NCBI GenBank assembly: GCA_030950285.1
Contig: JAUZRR010000002.1
Coordinates: 1-64,000, forward strand
From: Planctomycetota bacterium
Lineage (GTDB): Bacteria; Planctomycetota; Phycisphaerae; Phycisphaerales; UBA1924
Length of the DNA: 64,000 nt
Direction: 5' to 3'
Shown here: in pieces, positions 55,116 through 63,673 of the stretch
Layout: the number at the start of each line of letters is the position of its first letter
Numbering within the stretch: the stretch's first letter is position 1
Notes under the pieces: model-generated
Databases searched by the model: none
What the model saw: the letters and a program-made list of their open reading frames with translations, nothing else
What the model was told of the DNA's origin: nothing
Translations under genes and position numbers: made by a program

Positions 55116-56405
55116 TCAATCCACGATCCGCACCCGGCTTATCCCCTCGATCAGCAAGCCGTACACCAGGATCACGTCGTCGTCGAGCATCCGCACACAC
55201 CCCATCGACTCCTGTTGCCCGATGCTGCCCGGGTCGATCGTGCCGTGGATGCCGTACCCGGTCTTCACCGCGTCCTGTCCGAGCCCGTCGAGCCCGATCC
55301 AGCGCTCCCCGATCGGGTTGTCCGGGTCAGAATCGGCGAACCGTTCGCCCGTCCGCGGGTTGACCCAGAACGGGTTGACCAGCTTGCTGTCGCGACGGAC
55401 CACGAAGCTGCCCGTGGGCGTGCTGTCGGCTTCACCCAGCCCGACACGGAACGACCGGATGTACGTCCAGCGCTCGGGCTCGTCGGGCGGCCCCTGATAG
55501 AGATCGAGCCGGAAGTCGCTCTTGTCCACCACCGCGTGGAACGGGCCGCGGATGATCTTGATCTTCTGCCCCAGGCGGATGCGGTTGGGGTCGGGGATGT
55601 TGTTGATCTGTTGCAGCAGCCGCCAGTCGATCGCCAGCCCGAGCTTCCCGGGGATCGTGCTGAGCCGATCGCCCTTGACAATCTCGTAGGTGTCGGTCAT
55701 CGGGTCGCCGGGCACGACGGTCGCCGAGAAGAGCAGCTGCTGGTTGAGTTCGGTCAGCCGCGCCCGCAGCCGCGACCGCTCGGCTTCGCTCGCCCGCGTG
55801 TCGGCCAGGGCGTCGCTGAGGATCACTCTCGCCGCGACCGGGTCGTCGGCGTCAAGGCGCAGCAACGCGGCCGCGATCGCGCGATCGACCGAGCCCGAGC
55901 CTGTCGTTCTCCGCGCGGGAGGTTGCTCCTGCGTGGGGGTGGTCGCCGCCGGAGCGCGAGGCGGCTCAGCGGTTCGTTCGGGTGTCTGCGCCAGGCTCTC
56001 GCCCAGCGAACGCGGCTCGCTGAGCACGAACGGTGTGCCGGGCGTGTCCACCGGCTGCACGCGGCTGTTGCCCTGGCTGATCGTCACGGGGTTGGTCGTC
56101 ACAGGCTGGTTCGCGCTCGGGCTCGATGCCTCGCGCCCCTGCGTCTGTTCCTCGCGGCCATCGTGATTCGTTTGGCGGTACGGGTCGTCGAGAATCTGAT
56201 CGCCCGCCGAGGCGATCTCCGGGCCGAGCGGGGTGCCGGTGTCGGCACCGTCGCCCCGCGTCAGCCACCAGGCCCCCGTCGCTCCCCCGGCCACGATCAG
56301 CCCGACAAAGAGCACCGGCCAGAGCCGAAAGCGGCGTCGGCGGTGTGTGCGCATAAATGTTCGGCTCGTGGCCGCGATCCGAGGCGTCTGTGAAGGAAGA
56401 CCCAT
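55116..56405 (-). CDS. LysM L,D-transpeptidase
   Basis: A 429-residue membrane-anchored cell-wall enzyme. An N-terminal helix (about 28-48) is followed by a Pro/Thr/Gln-rich linker, a LysM peptidoglycan-binding domain (DTYEIVKGDRLSTIPGKLGL), and an L,D-transpeptidase (YkuD) domain with H in GYGIHGT and the nucleophile Cys in QQESMGCVRM. It forms 3-3 cross-links or attaches proteins to peptidoglycan. ATG 56405 has GGAGGG 8 bases upstream; the next ATG is 17 codons in. Gap of 4 bases to the upstream folate gene, so rarA - cyclo-ligase - transpeptidase form one operon. Confidence 0.88.
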   Translation of the reverse strand: MGLPSQTPRIAATSRTFMRTHRRRRFRLWPVLFVGLIVAGGATGAWWLTRGDGADTGTPLGPEIASAGDQILDDPYRQTNHDGREEQTQGREASSPSANQPVTTNPVTISQGNSRVQPVDTPGTPFVLSEPRSLGESLAQTPERTAEPPRAPAATTPTQEQPPARRTTGSGSVDRAIAAALLRLDADDPVAARVILSDALADTRASEAERSRLRARLTELNQQLLFSATVVPGDPMTDTYEIVKGDRLSTIPGKLGLAIDWRLLQQINNIPDPNRIRLGQKIKIIRGPFHAVVDKSDFRLDLYQGPPDEPERWTYIRSFRVGLGEADSTPTGSFVVRRDSKLVNPFWVNPRTGERFADSDPDNPIGERWIGLDGLGQDAVKTGYGIHGTIDPGSIGQQESMGCVRMLDDDVILVYGLLIEGISRVRIVD

Positions 56406-56409
56406 CCGC

Positions 56410-57045
56410 TCAACCCTCCGTGCTTTCAGTCCATCCGGCCTGCCCGGGGCCGCCCGCAGCAAGCAGTGTTGTCGGAGTCACGACCCCGTCCACACGCCGA
56501 TCGTGCCGCTCCATCGGCACCCGCTCGACCACCTGGCAGGCAAACGCCACACCAAGCGCCAAGACACCATCGGCCCGATCGCCCAGCCACCGATCGTAGA
56601 AGCCCCCGCCCCGCCCAAGCCGACCGCCCCCGTCATCAAACGCAAGCCCCGGCACAACAACAACTTGCACGCTATCGGCATCCGCAGGCGCAATATCTGC
56701 GCGGGGCTGCCGAACGCCCCGCTCGCTCGGCCCGAGGTCCCGTTCCAGATCGCCGATCGGCACCGGGACGATCAACCGCGACTCCCACTCGACTCGGGGC
56801 AGGCAGACCCTGACCCCCCGCCCGAGCAGCGTCTCGATCATCGGCCGGATGTCCACCTCGCTCGCCATCGGCATGTACGCCAGCACGCAGCCGGCAGCCG
56901 CGAGCGGTTGCCAGTCCATCGCCCGATCGCAGATCGCGCGCGATTCGGCCTCCCGCACGCCACCCGTCATCGCAGCAAGCCGCCCGCGGACGGTCGTCCG
57001 CAGCAGCGCTTTGGCGGTCTCGATGGGTTCGGCAGCCACAGTCAC
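56410..57045 (-). CDS. 5-formyltetrahydrofolate cyclo-ligase
   Basis: A 211-residue enzyme that uses ATP to convert 5-formyl-THF into 5,10-methenyl-THF. The signature VVPGLAFDDGGGRLGRGGGF and YDRWL is unmistakable; the N-terminal K/R-rich helix that binds ATP and folate is present (KALLRTTVRGRLAAM). ATGA overlap with the rarA stop. A folate biosynthesis gene (folP) is 6 kb away on the same strand. Confidence 0.93.
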   Translation of the reverse strand: MTVAAEPIETAKALLRTTVRGRLAAMTGGVREAESRAICDRAMDWQPLAAAGCVLAYMPMASEVDIRPMIETLLGRGVRVCLPRVEWESRLIVPVPIGDLERDLGPSERGVRQPRADIAPADADSVQVVVVPGLAFDDGGGRLGRGGGFYDRWLGDRADGVLALGVAFACQVVERVPMERHDRRVDGVVTPTTLLAAGGPGQAGWTESTEG

Positions 57046-58523
57046 AGCCCCGATGTATCGGCATGTTCGGGCCCGGCAGGTCCAGCTTTCGCCGATGGGT
57101 GCGGCCCCGCCAGCTCCGCCCGCAACGCCCGCACCTTCGCCAGCCGGGCCGCCATCTCCCGCTCAAACCCCGCGTCGATCGGCTCGTAGTAGCGGGCGCT
57201 GACCCCGAGGTAGTCCTGCCCGGTGACCGGCAGCCCCTCCACGCGGTGCTCGGCACGGTGGCTGGAGGCGTACCGCTCGTCCTCGGCGTCGCGGGTCCGC
57301 ACGCCCTCGCCGACGGGCGAGCTGTTGCTGCTCCGCAGGTGCATCGGGACCATGACGGTCCGCCCCTCGCGGACGTCCCGAATCGCCGCGTTGATCGCCA
57401 TGTACGCCGCATTGCTCTTGGGCGCAAGGGCAAGGTACGTCGCGCACTGGCTCAGCGTGATCCGTGCCTCGGGCATCCCGACCCGCTCTGCGAGCGACCA
57501 CGCAGCCTCCGCGACCATGATCCCCCGCGGGTCGGCGTTGCCGATGTCTTCGCTTGCCAGGATCGCAAGTCGGCGGGCGATAAACCTCGGGTCTTCGCCC
57601 GCTTCGAGCATCCTCGCGATCCAGTAGACCGCCGCGTCGGGATCGCTGCCTCGGACGCTCTTGATCATCGCGCTGATCGCGTCGTAGTGCTCGTCTCCGG
57701 TGCCGTCGTAGACCGCAGCCTTTTGCTGGATCGAGTCCTCAGCCGTCGCCCGGTCGATGGTGAAGAAGGCATCAGGGCACGAAGGCATCGAGGCAGCGGG
57801 GTTCGGGCTTGATGCCTCGGTGCCTTCCTGCCTCGGTGCCTTCTTCTGTGACAACACCGCGACTTCCAGCGCGTTGAGCGCCCGTCTGGCGTCGCCATCA
57901 CTCTTGATCGCCCACACATCGAACGCTTCGTCGGTGACGTTGATCTCCATCTCGCCGTAGCCGCGTTCGTTGTCGGCGAGCGCGCGCCGGAGCACCTCCA
58001 CGATCTCGGCTTCGGTCAGCGGTTCGAGCCGAAAGAGCGTGCTGCGGCTGACCAGGGCGCTATTGCAGCTGAAGAGCGGGTTCTCCGTTGTCGCGCCGAT
58101 GAGCGTGACGATCCCCTTCTCGACGTCGGCCAGCAGCACGTCCTGCTGGCTGCGGCTGAAGCGGTGGATCTCGTCGAGAAACAGAATGGTCCGCCGGCCT
58201 TCGAGTTCGAGTCGGCGGGTCGCTTCGTCGGCGATCTCGCGGACACGTTTGACCCCGACACTCGCGGCGTTCTCGGGGACGAAGTGGCGGCTGGTGTGGT
58301 TGGCGACGAGCCCGGCGAGCGTGGTTTTGCCGGTGCCCGGCGGGCCGTGGAGGATGAGTGACGTGATGACCTCGGCGTTGAGCATCCGCCGCAGGAGTTT
58401 GCCCTCGCCGAGGATGTGTGCCTGCCCGACGAGTTCGTCGAGCGACCGCGGCCGCATCCGCACCGCCAGCGGTTCGGCGGCCCTGCGTGCGGTTTCTCGT
58501 CGGGTTGCCCAGAGGTCGGCCAT
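57042..58523 (-). CDS. rarA: Replication-associated recombination protein A (MgsA/RarA AAA+ ATPase)
   Basis: A 493-residue clamp-loader-like AAA+ ATPase acting at stalled replication forks. Walker A HGPPGTGKTTLAG (59-71), Walker B ILFLDEIHRFSRSQQD, sensor 1 LIGATTENP and the C-terminal tetramerisation part SNAAYMAINAAIRDVREG are clear. About 27 residues (227-253) after AVLSQKK are encoded by an inverted repeat (57765-57843) inserted in frame between the AAA lid and the C-terminal region. The end of the protein is extended and Ala/Pro-rich. First gene of a three-gene operon. Confidence 0.93.
   Translation of the reverse strand: MADLWATRRETARRAAEPLAVRMRPRSLDELVGQAHILGEGKLLRRMLNAEVITSLILHGPPGTGKTTLAGLVANHTSRHFVPENAASVGVKRVREIADEATRRLELEGRRTILFLDEIHRFSRSQQDVLLADVEKGIVTLIGATTENPLFSCNSALVSRSTLFRLEPLTEAEIVEVLRRALADNERGYGEMEINVTDEAFDVWAIKSDGDARRALNALEVAVLSQKKAPRQEGTEASSPNPAASMPSCPDAFFTIDRATAEDSIQQKAAVYDGTGDEHYDAISAMIKSVRGSDPDAAVYWIARMLEAGEDPRFIARRLAILASEDIGNADPRGIMVAEAAWSLAERVGMPEARITLSQCATYLALAPKSNAAYMAINAAIRDVREGRTVMVPMHLRSSNSSPVGEGVRTRDAEDERYASSHRAEHRVEGLPVTGQDYLGVSARYYEPIDAGFEREMAARLAKVRALRAELAGPHPSAKAGPAGPEHADTSGL
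57765..57843. repeat. 31-bp inverted repeat inserted in the rarA coding sequence
   Basis: Arms 57765-57795 and 57813-57843 match at 26 of 31 positions when one is reverse-complemented; each arm is itself a tandem of GAAGGCA(C/T)CGAGGCA-like 15-16-base units. Loop of 17 bases. The insertion keeps the rarA frame. Confidence 0.75.
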
Positions 58524-58640
58524 CTCCGCATCCTACGAGAGGCCCGGCGCCGACGGCATTTCGGCGGGGGCGGCCGTCCGGGCGGCGTGGGGTCGGCGGT
58601 GGGCGGGTGGCCGGTTGCTTTGCAGCCGCTAACATCCGCC

Positions 58641-59381
58641 GTGACTCTCACGACCTGGTGCATCGTGGTGCTTGTGGCATGGCTTGGCTGGGCGTGGGTT
58701 GCGCACCGGCTGCTTGACAACCCGCGCGGCGATGTCGAGACCGGGCTCGTCTGGCCCTTTCTGATACTGTACACCCGGCTGGTCCATCGGCTCGAGGTGC
58801 TGGGGCGTGAGCACCTCCCGGGCGAGGGGCGGGACGCCGGGCCGTTGGTGCTCGTCGCCAACCACACCGCCGGGGTTGATCCGTTGCTGGTGCAGAGTGC
58901 GTGCCCTTTTTATATCCGCTGGATGATGGCCGACGACATGCAGCTGCCCGGGCTCGAGGGCCTTTGGCGGTGGGTGGGGGTGATCGGGGTGGATCGGCAC
59001 GGGCGCGAAATCGCGGCGGCGCGGACCGCGATCCGCCATCTTCGCGGCGGCGGCGTGGTCGGCATCTATCCCGAGGGGACGCTCGAACGTCCGCCCCGGC
59101 ACATCCTGCCCTTTCTGCCCGGCGTCGGGCTGATTGTCCACAAAAGCGGGGCCCGGGTGCTCCCGGTGATTCTCGATGGCACCCCCCGGGTCGATCGGGC
59201 GTGGACGAGCCTCTGGCGGACCAGCCGGGCGAGGGTGCGGTTTCTGCCGGTGGTGGACTATGCCGATTCGGGGCTCAGGCCGGCCGCGATCGCCGACGAC
59301 CTTCGCGCCCGGTTTGTCGAGGCTTCGGGATGGCCGATGGGCGATCGGCCCGATTTGGACGCGCTCAACACGGATAAATAG
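58641..59381 (+). CDS. Lysophospholipid acyltransferase (PlsC family)
   Basis: A 246-residue 1-acylglycerol-3-phosphate acyltransferase-like membrane enzyme. An N-terminal helix (2-20) is followed by NHTAGVD (H75-x4-D80) and YPEGTL, the two catalytic/binding motifs of the family; RHILPFLPGVGLIVHKSGARVLPV continues the fold (given here only in outline: PFLPG and ARVLPV). It acylates lysophosphatidic acid or a related acceptor. The GTG start at 58641 is 5 bases after TAACAT and lacks a binding site. Convergent with the S1-domain gene. Confidence 0.85.
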   Translation: MTLTTWCIVVLVAWLGWAWVAHRLLDNPRGDVETGLVWPFLILYTRLVHRLEVLGREHLPGEGRDAGPLVLVANHTAGVDPLLVQSACPFYIRWMMADDMQLPGLEGLWRWVGVIGVDRHGREIAAARTAIRHLRGGGVVGIYPEGTLERPPRHILPFLPGVGLIVHKSGARVLPVILDGTPRVDRAWTSLWRTSRARVRFLPVVDYADSGLRPAAIADDLRARFVEASGWPMGDRPDLDALNTDK

Positions 59382-59422
59382 GCAAAGACCCGGGAAACCA
59401 CCCCGAAAGTACGCGATCCGAC

Positions 59423-59530
59423 CGTGCCCCGCGGCGGTTGGCACGGTTCGCGGCGAGGTTGCATCGTGCCCCGCGGCGGTTGGCACGGCCGCGCACGGCC
59501 GAAACACGTGCCCACCGGTCCGCGGCACGG
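59423..59530. repeat. Three hairpins at exact 42-bp spacing
   Basis: CGTGCC...GGCACGG hairpins of 24 bases start at 59423, 59465 and 59507. The first two are identical (CGTGCCCCGCGGCGGTTGGC plus ACGG); the third keeps the stem but changes the loop. Spacers are 18 bases. They lie between the convergent plsC-like and S1 genes. Confidence 0.75.
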
Positions 59531-59540
59531 CCCGGCCGGC

Positions 59541-60959
59541 TCAGCCGAGCCCGCCCTTGAACCCGCCGCCGCCGAACCGCTCGCGGAGCCGACGCATCGC
59601 CGGGGTTTCCTTGAGAATCTCGTCGGCCGAGCGGGTGTCACGCTCCGGCCGGGTGTTGAACCCCGAGCGGTCGCGGATGCCCTTGGGCTTCTTCTGGGGC
59701 GGACGGTCCCCCCCGGCCTCGGCGGTCTCTCCTTCGGGCCGCGCCTTGGTCTGCTTGATCGAGAGCGAGATGCGGCGGGTGGCCGGGTCAATGCTCAAGA
59801 CCCTGGCCGAGATGATCTCGTCCTGCTTGAGCACGTCCCCGACGCTGGCGATCCGCCGCCAGTCGATCTCCGAGATGTGGACGAGCCCCTCGACCCCCGG
59901 CGCGACCTCGACAAACGCCCCGAAGTCCATGATCTTGGTCACCCGGCCGGTCACGTCGGCCCCCTCGACGATGTCGGCGGCCGCGGTCTGGAAGGGATCC
60001 TCAGCCAGCTGCTTCATCCCCAGCGAAATCCGCTCGGCCTCCCAGTCAATCTTGAGCACCTGCACCCGCACCCGCTCGCCCTCGGTGATGTGGCGGGCGA
60101 CATTCTTCTCGCCCATGTTGATCCGCTCGTGGGTAAGGTCCGAGACATGCACCAGGCCGTCGATCCCGCCCAGGTCAACGAACGCCCCGAACGGCATGAT
60201 CTTGCGGACCAGCCCCTCGACGGTGTCGCCTTCCTTCAGCGTCTCGCGGAGCTTCCCGGCCCGCTCGGCCCGCTCGGACTTGAGGATGTCCCGGCGGCTG
60301 AGCACGATGTTGCCCTTGCCGGCGCGGTCGATCCGGCTGACCGTGCAGGTGAGCTTTTCACCGACAAAGACCGACAGATCCGCGATGTGATCGAGCGACA
60401 CCTGCCCGGCGGGCATAAACGCCCGGTGCCCGGCGATCTCAAGCTCGAGCCCGCCCTTGTTGACCCCCGAGACGCGGGCCTCGACCGTCTGCCCGGGTTG
60501 CAGCAGTTCCCAGTCGGCCTTCTGCACCGTGCCCGGGCGGGCGCAGATATAAAGCGACTCGTTTGCGTCAAACCGCGAGACGACCAGCGCAAGGTCGCTG
60601 CCGACGGCGGGCAACTCGTCCTCCTTGAACTGCATCCGCTCGACGACGCCCAGCTCCTTGGGGCCGAACTCGACGAAAATGTCGTTGGGCCCGACACTCA
60701 CGACCTTGCCGGTGCGGTGCTCGCGACCGGCCTGCACCACGCGGGGGCCGCGGATCTTGCGGCCGCCCTTGCCCCCGGGGTTGGGCCCGGTGCTCCCGGC
60801 GCGGGGGTTGGCGGCGGCCTCGGCCTCGGCAGCTTCGGCGGCCTGGTCGATGTCGGCCATCGCGGCCTCGATCTCGGCCTCGATCTCGGGCGAGAGGTTC
60901 TGGCTGGGGGCTCCGCCGGCAGAGTCGGCACGGTCGATGGTCTTTTCGGGTTCAGGCAT
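59541..60959 (-). CDS. rpsA: S1 RNA-binding domain protein, ribosomal protein S1-like
   Basis: A 472-residue protein with four S1 domains: about 82-150 (GKVVSVGPNDIFVEFGPK), 160-228 (GQTVEARVSGVNKGGLELEI), 248-325 (GDTVEGLVRKIMPFGAFVDL) and 340-410 (GADVTGRVTKIMDFGAFVEV), with an acidic/Ala-rich N terminus and a basic tail ending in Gly/Phe. It binds mRNA on the ribosome. It has fewer domains than the six of E. coli S1. Start uncertain between ATG 60959 and 60971. The symbol is by similarity. Confidence 0.85.
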   Translation of the reverse strand: MPEPEKTIDRADSAGGAPSQNLSPEIEAEIEAAMADIDQAAEAAEAEAAANPRAGSTGPNPGGKGGRKIRGPRVVQAGREHRTGKVVSVGPNDIFVEFGPKELGVVERMQFKEDELPAVGSDLALVVSRFDANESLYICARPGTVQKADWELLQPGQTVEARVSGVNKGGLELEIAGHRAFMPAGQVSLDHIADLSVFVGEKLTCTVSRIDRAGKGNIVLSRRDILKSERAERAGKLRETLKEGDTVEGLVRKIMPFGAFVDLGGIDGLVHVSDLTHERINMGEKNVARHITEGERVRVQVLKIDWEAERISLGMKQLAEDPFQTAAADIVEGADVTGRVTKIMDFGAFVEVAPGVEGLVHISEIDWRRIASVGDVLKQDEIISARVLSIDPATRRISLSIKQTKARPEGETAEAGGDRPPQKKPKGIRDRSGFNTRPERDTRSADEILKETPAMRRLRERFGGGGFKGGLG

Positions 60960-61151
60960 GGTCGAGTGCATCTGATGGGCCGCTCGAAAGCATGGCGGCG
61001 GGGTCGTGAACCATCGAGCCCTAGGCCGCCGCGACACACGCACAACGGCAACCCGATGAAGGTCTCTAGTCTAGCGAAAGTCGCTGGGCAATCGAGTAAA
61101 ACCTTGGAGAGAGCAAGTCTCGATGGGTGCAGGCAGTATGGTCCAACGCTC

Positions 61152-62237
61152 TCAGGGCGTCCCGATGGTCACGCCCATGGTCTCGTGGACCGCCTCGACG
61201 ATCCGCTCGGCGGTCCGCACGTTGGCAAAGCCCGCCTCGGCGTTGATCGGAGGCTGTTCGCCACGACGCACCGCGTCAAGAAAGCCCCGAATCTCCATCA
61301 GCAACGGCTCGGCGTCGTCAATCGTCAACGGCTCGATGTTCACCAGGTCGGCCCAGGCAAGATTTGTCAGGTCCTCGCCCCGGCGGAGCTGCTCACGGAC
61401 CTCCTGCATCTGGATCTCGTTGGCGGTCCGGCTGATGACCGTGCCGTACTTGTTGCCGTAGTCGATCTTGATGTAGGCGTTCTCGCCCGTGATCCGCGTC
61501 ACCCGCTCGGTCTTGAGCGCGAGCCGGCTGGCGGTGATGTTCGCCACGCAGGTGCCCTGAGGAAGCCTCCACGTCAGGCGGGCGTTGCAGATGTCCTCGT
61601 ACTCGGTCACCACCGCGACACCCGCCGCCTGGATCTCGTCGGGCTCGGCCCCGCCCATCAGCATCAGCACCACGTCGAGGTCGTGGATCATCATGTCCAT
61701 CACCACGCTGGTATCGACGCTGCGGAAGGTCATCGGGCTGACCCGGTGGACCTCGATAAACCGCGGGATGACCTCGAGCCCGGCCTCGGTCGCTTTGCGC
61801 ATCGCGCGGATCACCGGGTTGTACCGCTCGATATGCCCGACCATCAGCACCGCCCCGTGCTGCTCGGCGAGCTGCTTGATCCGCTGGGCGGTCTCGGTAT
61901 CACCGGCGAGCGGCTTCTCGATCAGGCACGCGACGCCGGCCTCCAGAAAGCACTGCGCCGAGCGGAAATGCGCTGTCGTCGGCACCGCGATCGTCACCGC
62001 ATCGACGCCCGCGTCGAGCAGGTCGCGCTCGGTCTTGAACGCGGTGCTCTCGTGGCGGTCGGCGATCTCCTCGGCGCGCGCAAAGCGGTTGTCCACCACG
62101 CCGACCAGTTCACAGCCCGGCTCGTTGGCGTAGACCCGCGCGTGGTGCTGGCCCATCCGCCCCACACCGACTGTGCCGCAGCGGATCGTCCGCGTCGCGC
62201 CCATGGCTTTGGATTCGAGAGAAGAGTTGGTGTCCAT
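61152..62237 (-). CDS. Gfo/Idh/MocA-family oxidoreductase
   Basis: A 361-residue NAD(P)-dependent sugar dehydrogenase-type protein. GTVGVGRMGQHHARVY is the Rossmann loop, CLIEKPLA the EKP motif, VGHIERYNPVIRA and VVMDMMIHDLDVV the substrate/catalytic region with the conserved Asp-His. Some relatives oxidise UDP-sugars in surface glycan routes; the substrate is not determined here. AGGAG lies about 9 bases before ATG. 24 bases downstream of trxA in a folP - trxA - oxidoreductase order. Confidence 0.85.
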   Translation of the reverse strand: MDTNSSLESKAMGATRTIRCGTVGVGRMGQHHARVYANEPGCELVGVVDNRFARAEEIADRHESTAFKTERDLLDAGVDAVTIAVPTTAHFRSAQCFLEAGVACLIEKPLAGDTETAQRIKQLAEQHGAVLMVGHIERYNPVIRAMRKATEAGLEVIPRFIEVHRVSPMTFRSVDTSVVMDMMIHDLDVVLMLMGGAEPDEIQAAGVAVVTEYEDICNARLTWRLPQGTCVANITASRLALKTERVTRITGENAYIKIDYGNKYGTVISRTANEIQMQEVREQLRRGEDLTNLAWADLVNIEPLTIDDAEPLLMEIRGFLDAVRRGEQPPINAEAGFANVRTAERIVEAVHETMGVTIGTP

Positions 62238-62261
62238 GGCGCAGGGCTCCTGTCCGGAAAC

Positions 62262-62597
62262 TCAGCCGGCGAGAGCCTCGTCGAGCGCCGCGTCAAGGTC
62301 GGCTTTGTTGGTCAGGCCGACGAACTTCTTGAAGACCTCGCCGCCCTTGAAAATAATCACCGTCGGGATCGCGGAGATCTCGAACTGCACCCCGAGCGGC
62401 TGGTTGCTGTCGGTATCGACCTTGCCGACTTTGACCTTGTCCTTGTAGTCCTCAGCGACCTGGTCGATCGTCGGGGCCAACATGCGGCAGGGCATGCACC
62501 ACTCGGCCCAGAAGTCCACCAGCACCGGGCGGTCGGCGTCGAGCACCTCGGCCTGGAAGTTGTCGGTCGTCAACTCTGTTACGTTCTCGCTGGCCAT
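62262..62597 (-). CDS. trxA: Thioredoxin with a WCMPC active site
   Basis: A 111-residue cytoplasmic thioredoxin, complete fold, with active site W33-C34-M35-P36-C37 in FWAEWCMPCRM and cis-Pro in ISAIPTVIIF. The usual Gly between the cysteines is Met, which may shift redox potential or partner choice. AAGGAG is 6 bases before ATG. Middle gene of a three-gene minus-strand run. Confidence 0.93.
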   Translation of the reverse strand: MASENVTELTTDNFQAEVLDADRPVLVDFWAEWCMPCRMLAPTIDQVAEDYKDKVKVGKVDTDSNQPLGVQFEISAIPTVIIFKGGEVFKKFVGLTNKADLDAALDEALAG

Positions 62598-62661
62598 CGC
62601 GGCTCCTTCTTTGGTCGCGTCCCGTGCCGGTCACCGGCCGGGTTCTTGTCCTGCCGACAGT

Positions 62662-63576
62662 CTAGCGCAGCGAGGCAACGATCGCCCAAGCCGCAGCCAG
62701 TGCCGCCCGCTGGGGGCCGACATCGTGGACCCGGAACACCCGGGCCCCGGCGGCAAGGTGCAGCACGCTGCACGCCACCGACCCGGGCAAACGGTCTTCG
62801 GGGGCGGTTTGTTCCGTGTCCGGGTCGCTCACCCGCCCCACAAAGCTCTTTCGACTGGCGGCACTGAGCACCGGATAGCCCCCCGCAACCAGCACGTCCC
62901 CCCGCCGCACCAGGTCAAGATTCTGCTCGACCGTCTTGCCAAACCCCAGCCCGGGGTCAAGCAGAATCGCCTCGGGGCGCACCCCGGCAGCCTCGGCCGC
63001 AACAGCCCGCGCCAGCAACGCGTCACGCACCTGCACGACCACGTCGTCGTACTCGGGCTCCTGCTCGTAGCGGTCGCTGAAACTGTCCCGGTCAGGGGGC
63101 ACGAGCCGGTGCATCAGGACCAGCCCCGCTCCGCTCGACGCCGCGAGGTCGAGCATGTCGCCCCCGCCCCCGCCCTCGGCACCTGCCGAGACGTCGTTGA
63201 TCGCGTCGGCGCCGGCTTCGATCGCCGCCCGCGCCACGCCGGGCAGTGTGGTGTCCACGCTGATGGGGATGGTGGCGAGAGGATCGCCCGTCGCCCTGAT
63301 CGCGGCGATGACAGGCACGACGCGGTCGATCTGCTCGGCTTGGGGCACCCGTTCTGCACCGGGGCGGGTTGATTCGCCCCCGATGTCGAGCATGTCCGCC
63401 CCGTCCCGCACCGCAGCAGCTGCCATCTCGACCGCTGTGTGTACGTCGGTGGTCCGCGACCCCGCGAAAAAACTGTCCGGCGTGGTGTTCACCACCGCCA
63501 TCAGCCTCGGGCGATCGAGCAGGAGTGACCTGCCCGAGCCGAGGCACCATCGCGGGATGTCGGCCACCTGTGTCAT
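62662..63576 (-). CDS. folP: Dihydropteroate synthase
   Basis: A 304-residue folate-pathway enzyme joining p-aminobenzoate to 6-hydroxymethyl-dihydropterin diphosphate. VVNTTPDSFFAGS (loop 1), DIGGESTRPGA (loop 2), PISVDTTLPGVARAA, INDVSAG, ILLDPGLGFGKTVEQNL, VLSAASRKSFVG and the final VFRVHDV are present. Loop 1 is NTTPDSFF rather than the common NVTPDSF(S). First gene of the run with trxA and the oxidoreductase. Confidence 0.93.
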   Translation of the reverse strand: MTQVADIPRWCLGSGRSLLLDRPRLMAVVNTTPDSFFAGSRTTDVHTAVEMAAAAVRDGADMLDIGGESTRPGAERVPQAEQIDRVVPVIAAIRATGDPLATIPISVDTTLPGVARAAIEAGADAINDVSAGAEGGGGGDMLDLAASSGAGLVLMHRLVPPDRDSFSDRYEQEPEYDDVVVQVRDALLARAVAAEAAGVRPEAILLDPGLGFGKTVEQNLDLVRRGDVLVAGGYPVLSAASRKSFVGRVSDPDTEQTAPEDRLPGSVACSVLHLAAGARVFRVHDVGPQRAALAAAWAIVASLR

Positions 63577-63592
63577 GACTCGCAGCGTAGAA

Positions 63593-63628
63593 CAAAAATC
63601 CGGCCCGGGGAGTGCTCCCCGGGCCGGG
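63593..63628 (-). terminator. Rho-independent terminator of the partial gene at the window end
   Basis: CGGCCCGGGGAG / CTCCCCGGGCCG with a two-base loop; on the minus strand it is followed by ATTTTTG. It separates the truncated gene from folP. Confidence 0.85.
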
Positions 63629-63673
63629 CGTCAGTTGGAGTGGGTGTGTTGCGGCTCGGTGTTGGGAATCGGA

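Noticed and set aside
59423-59530. CRISPR-like short array
   Set aside because: Only three units with 18-base spacers, two of them identical hairpins; no cas genes or leader.
59424-62867. A plus-strand frame of 1147 codons across the S1, oxidoreductase and thioredoxin genes
   Set aside because: It is the mirror of GC-rich minus-strand genes with clear family motifs; its own product shows no domain.
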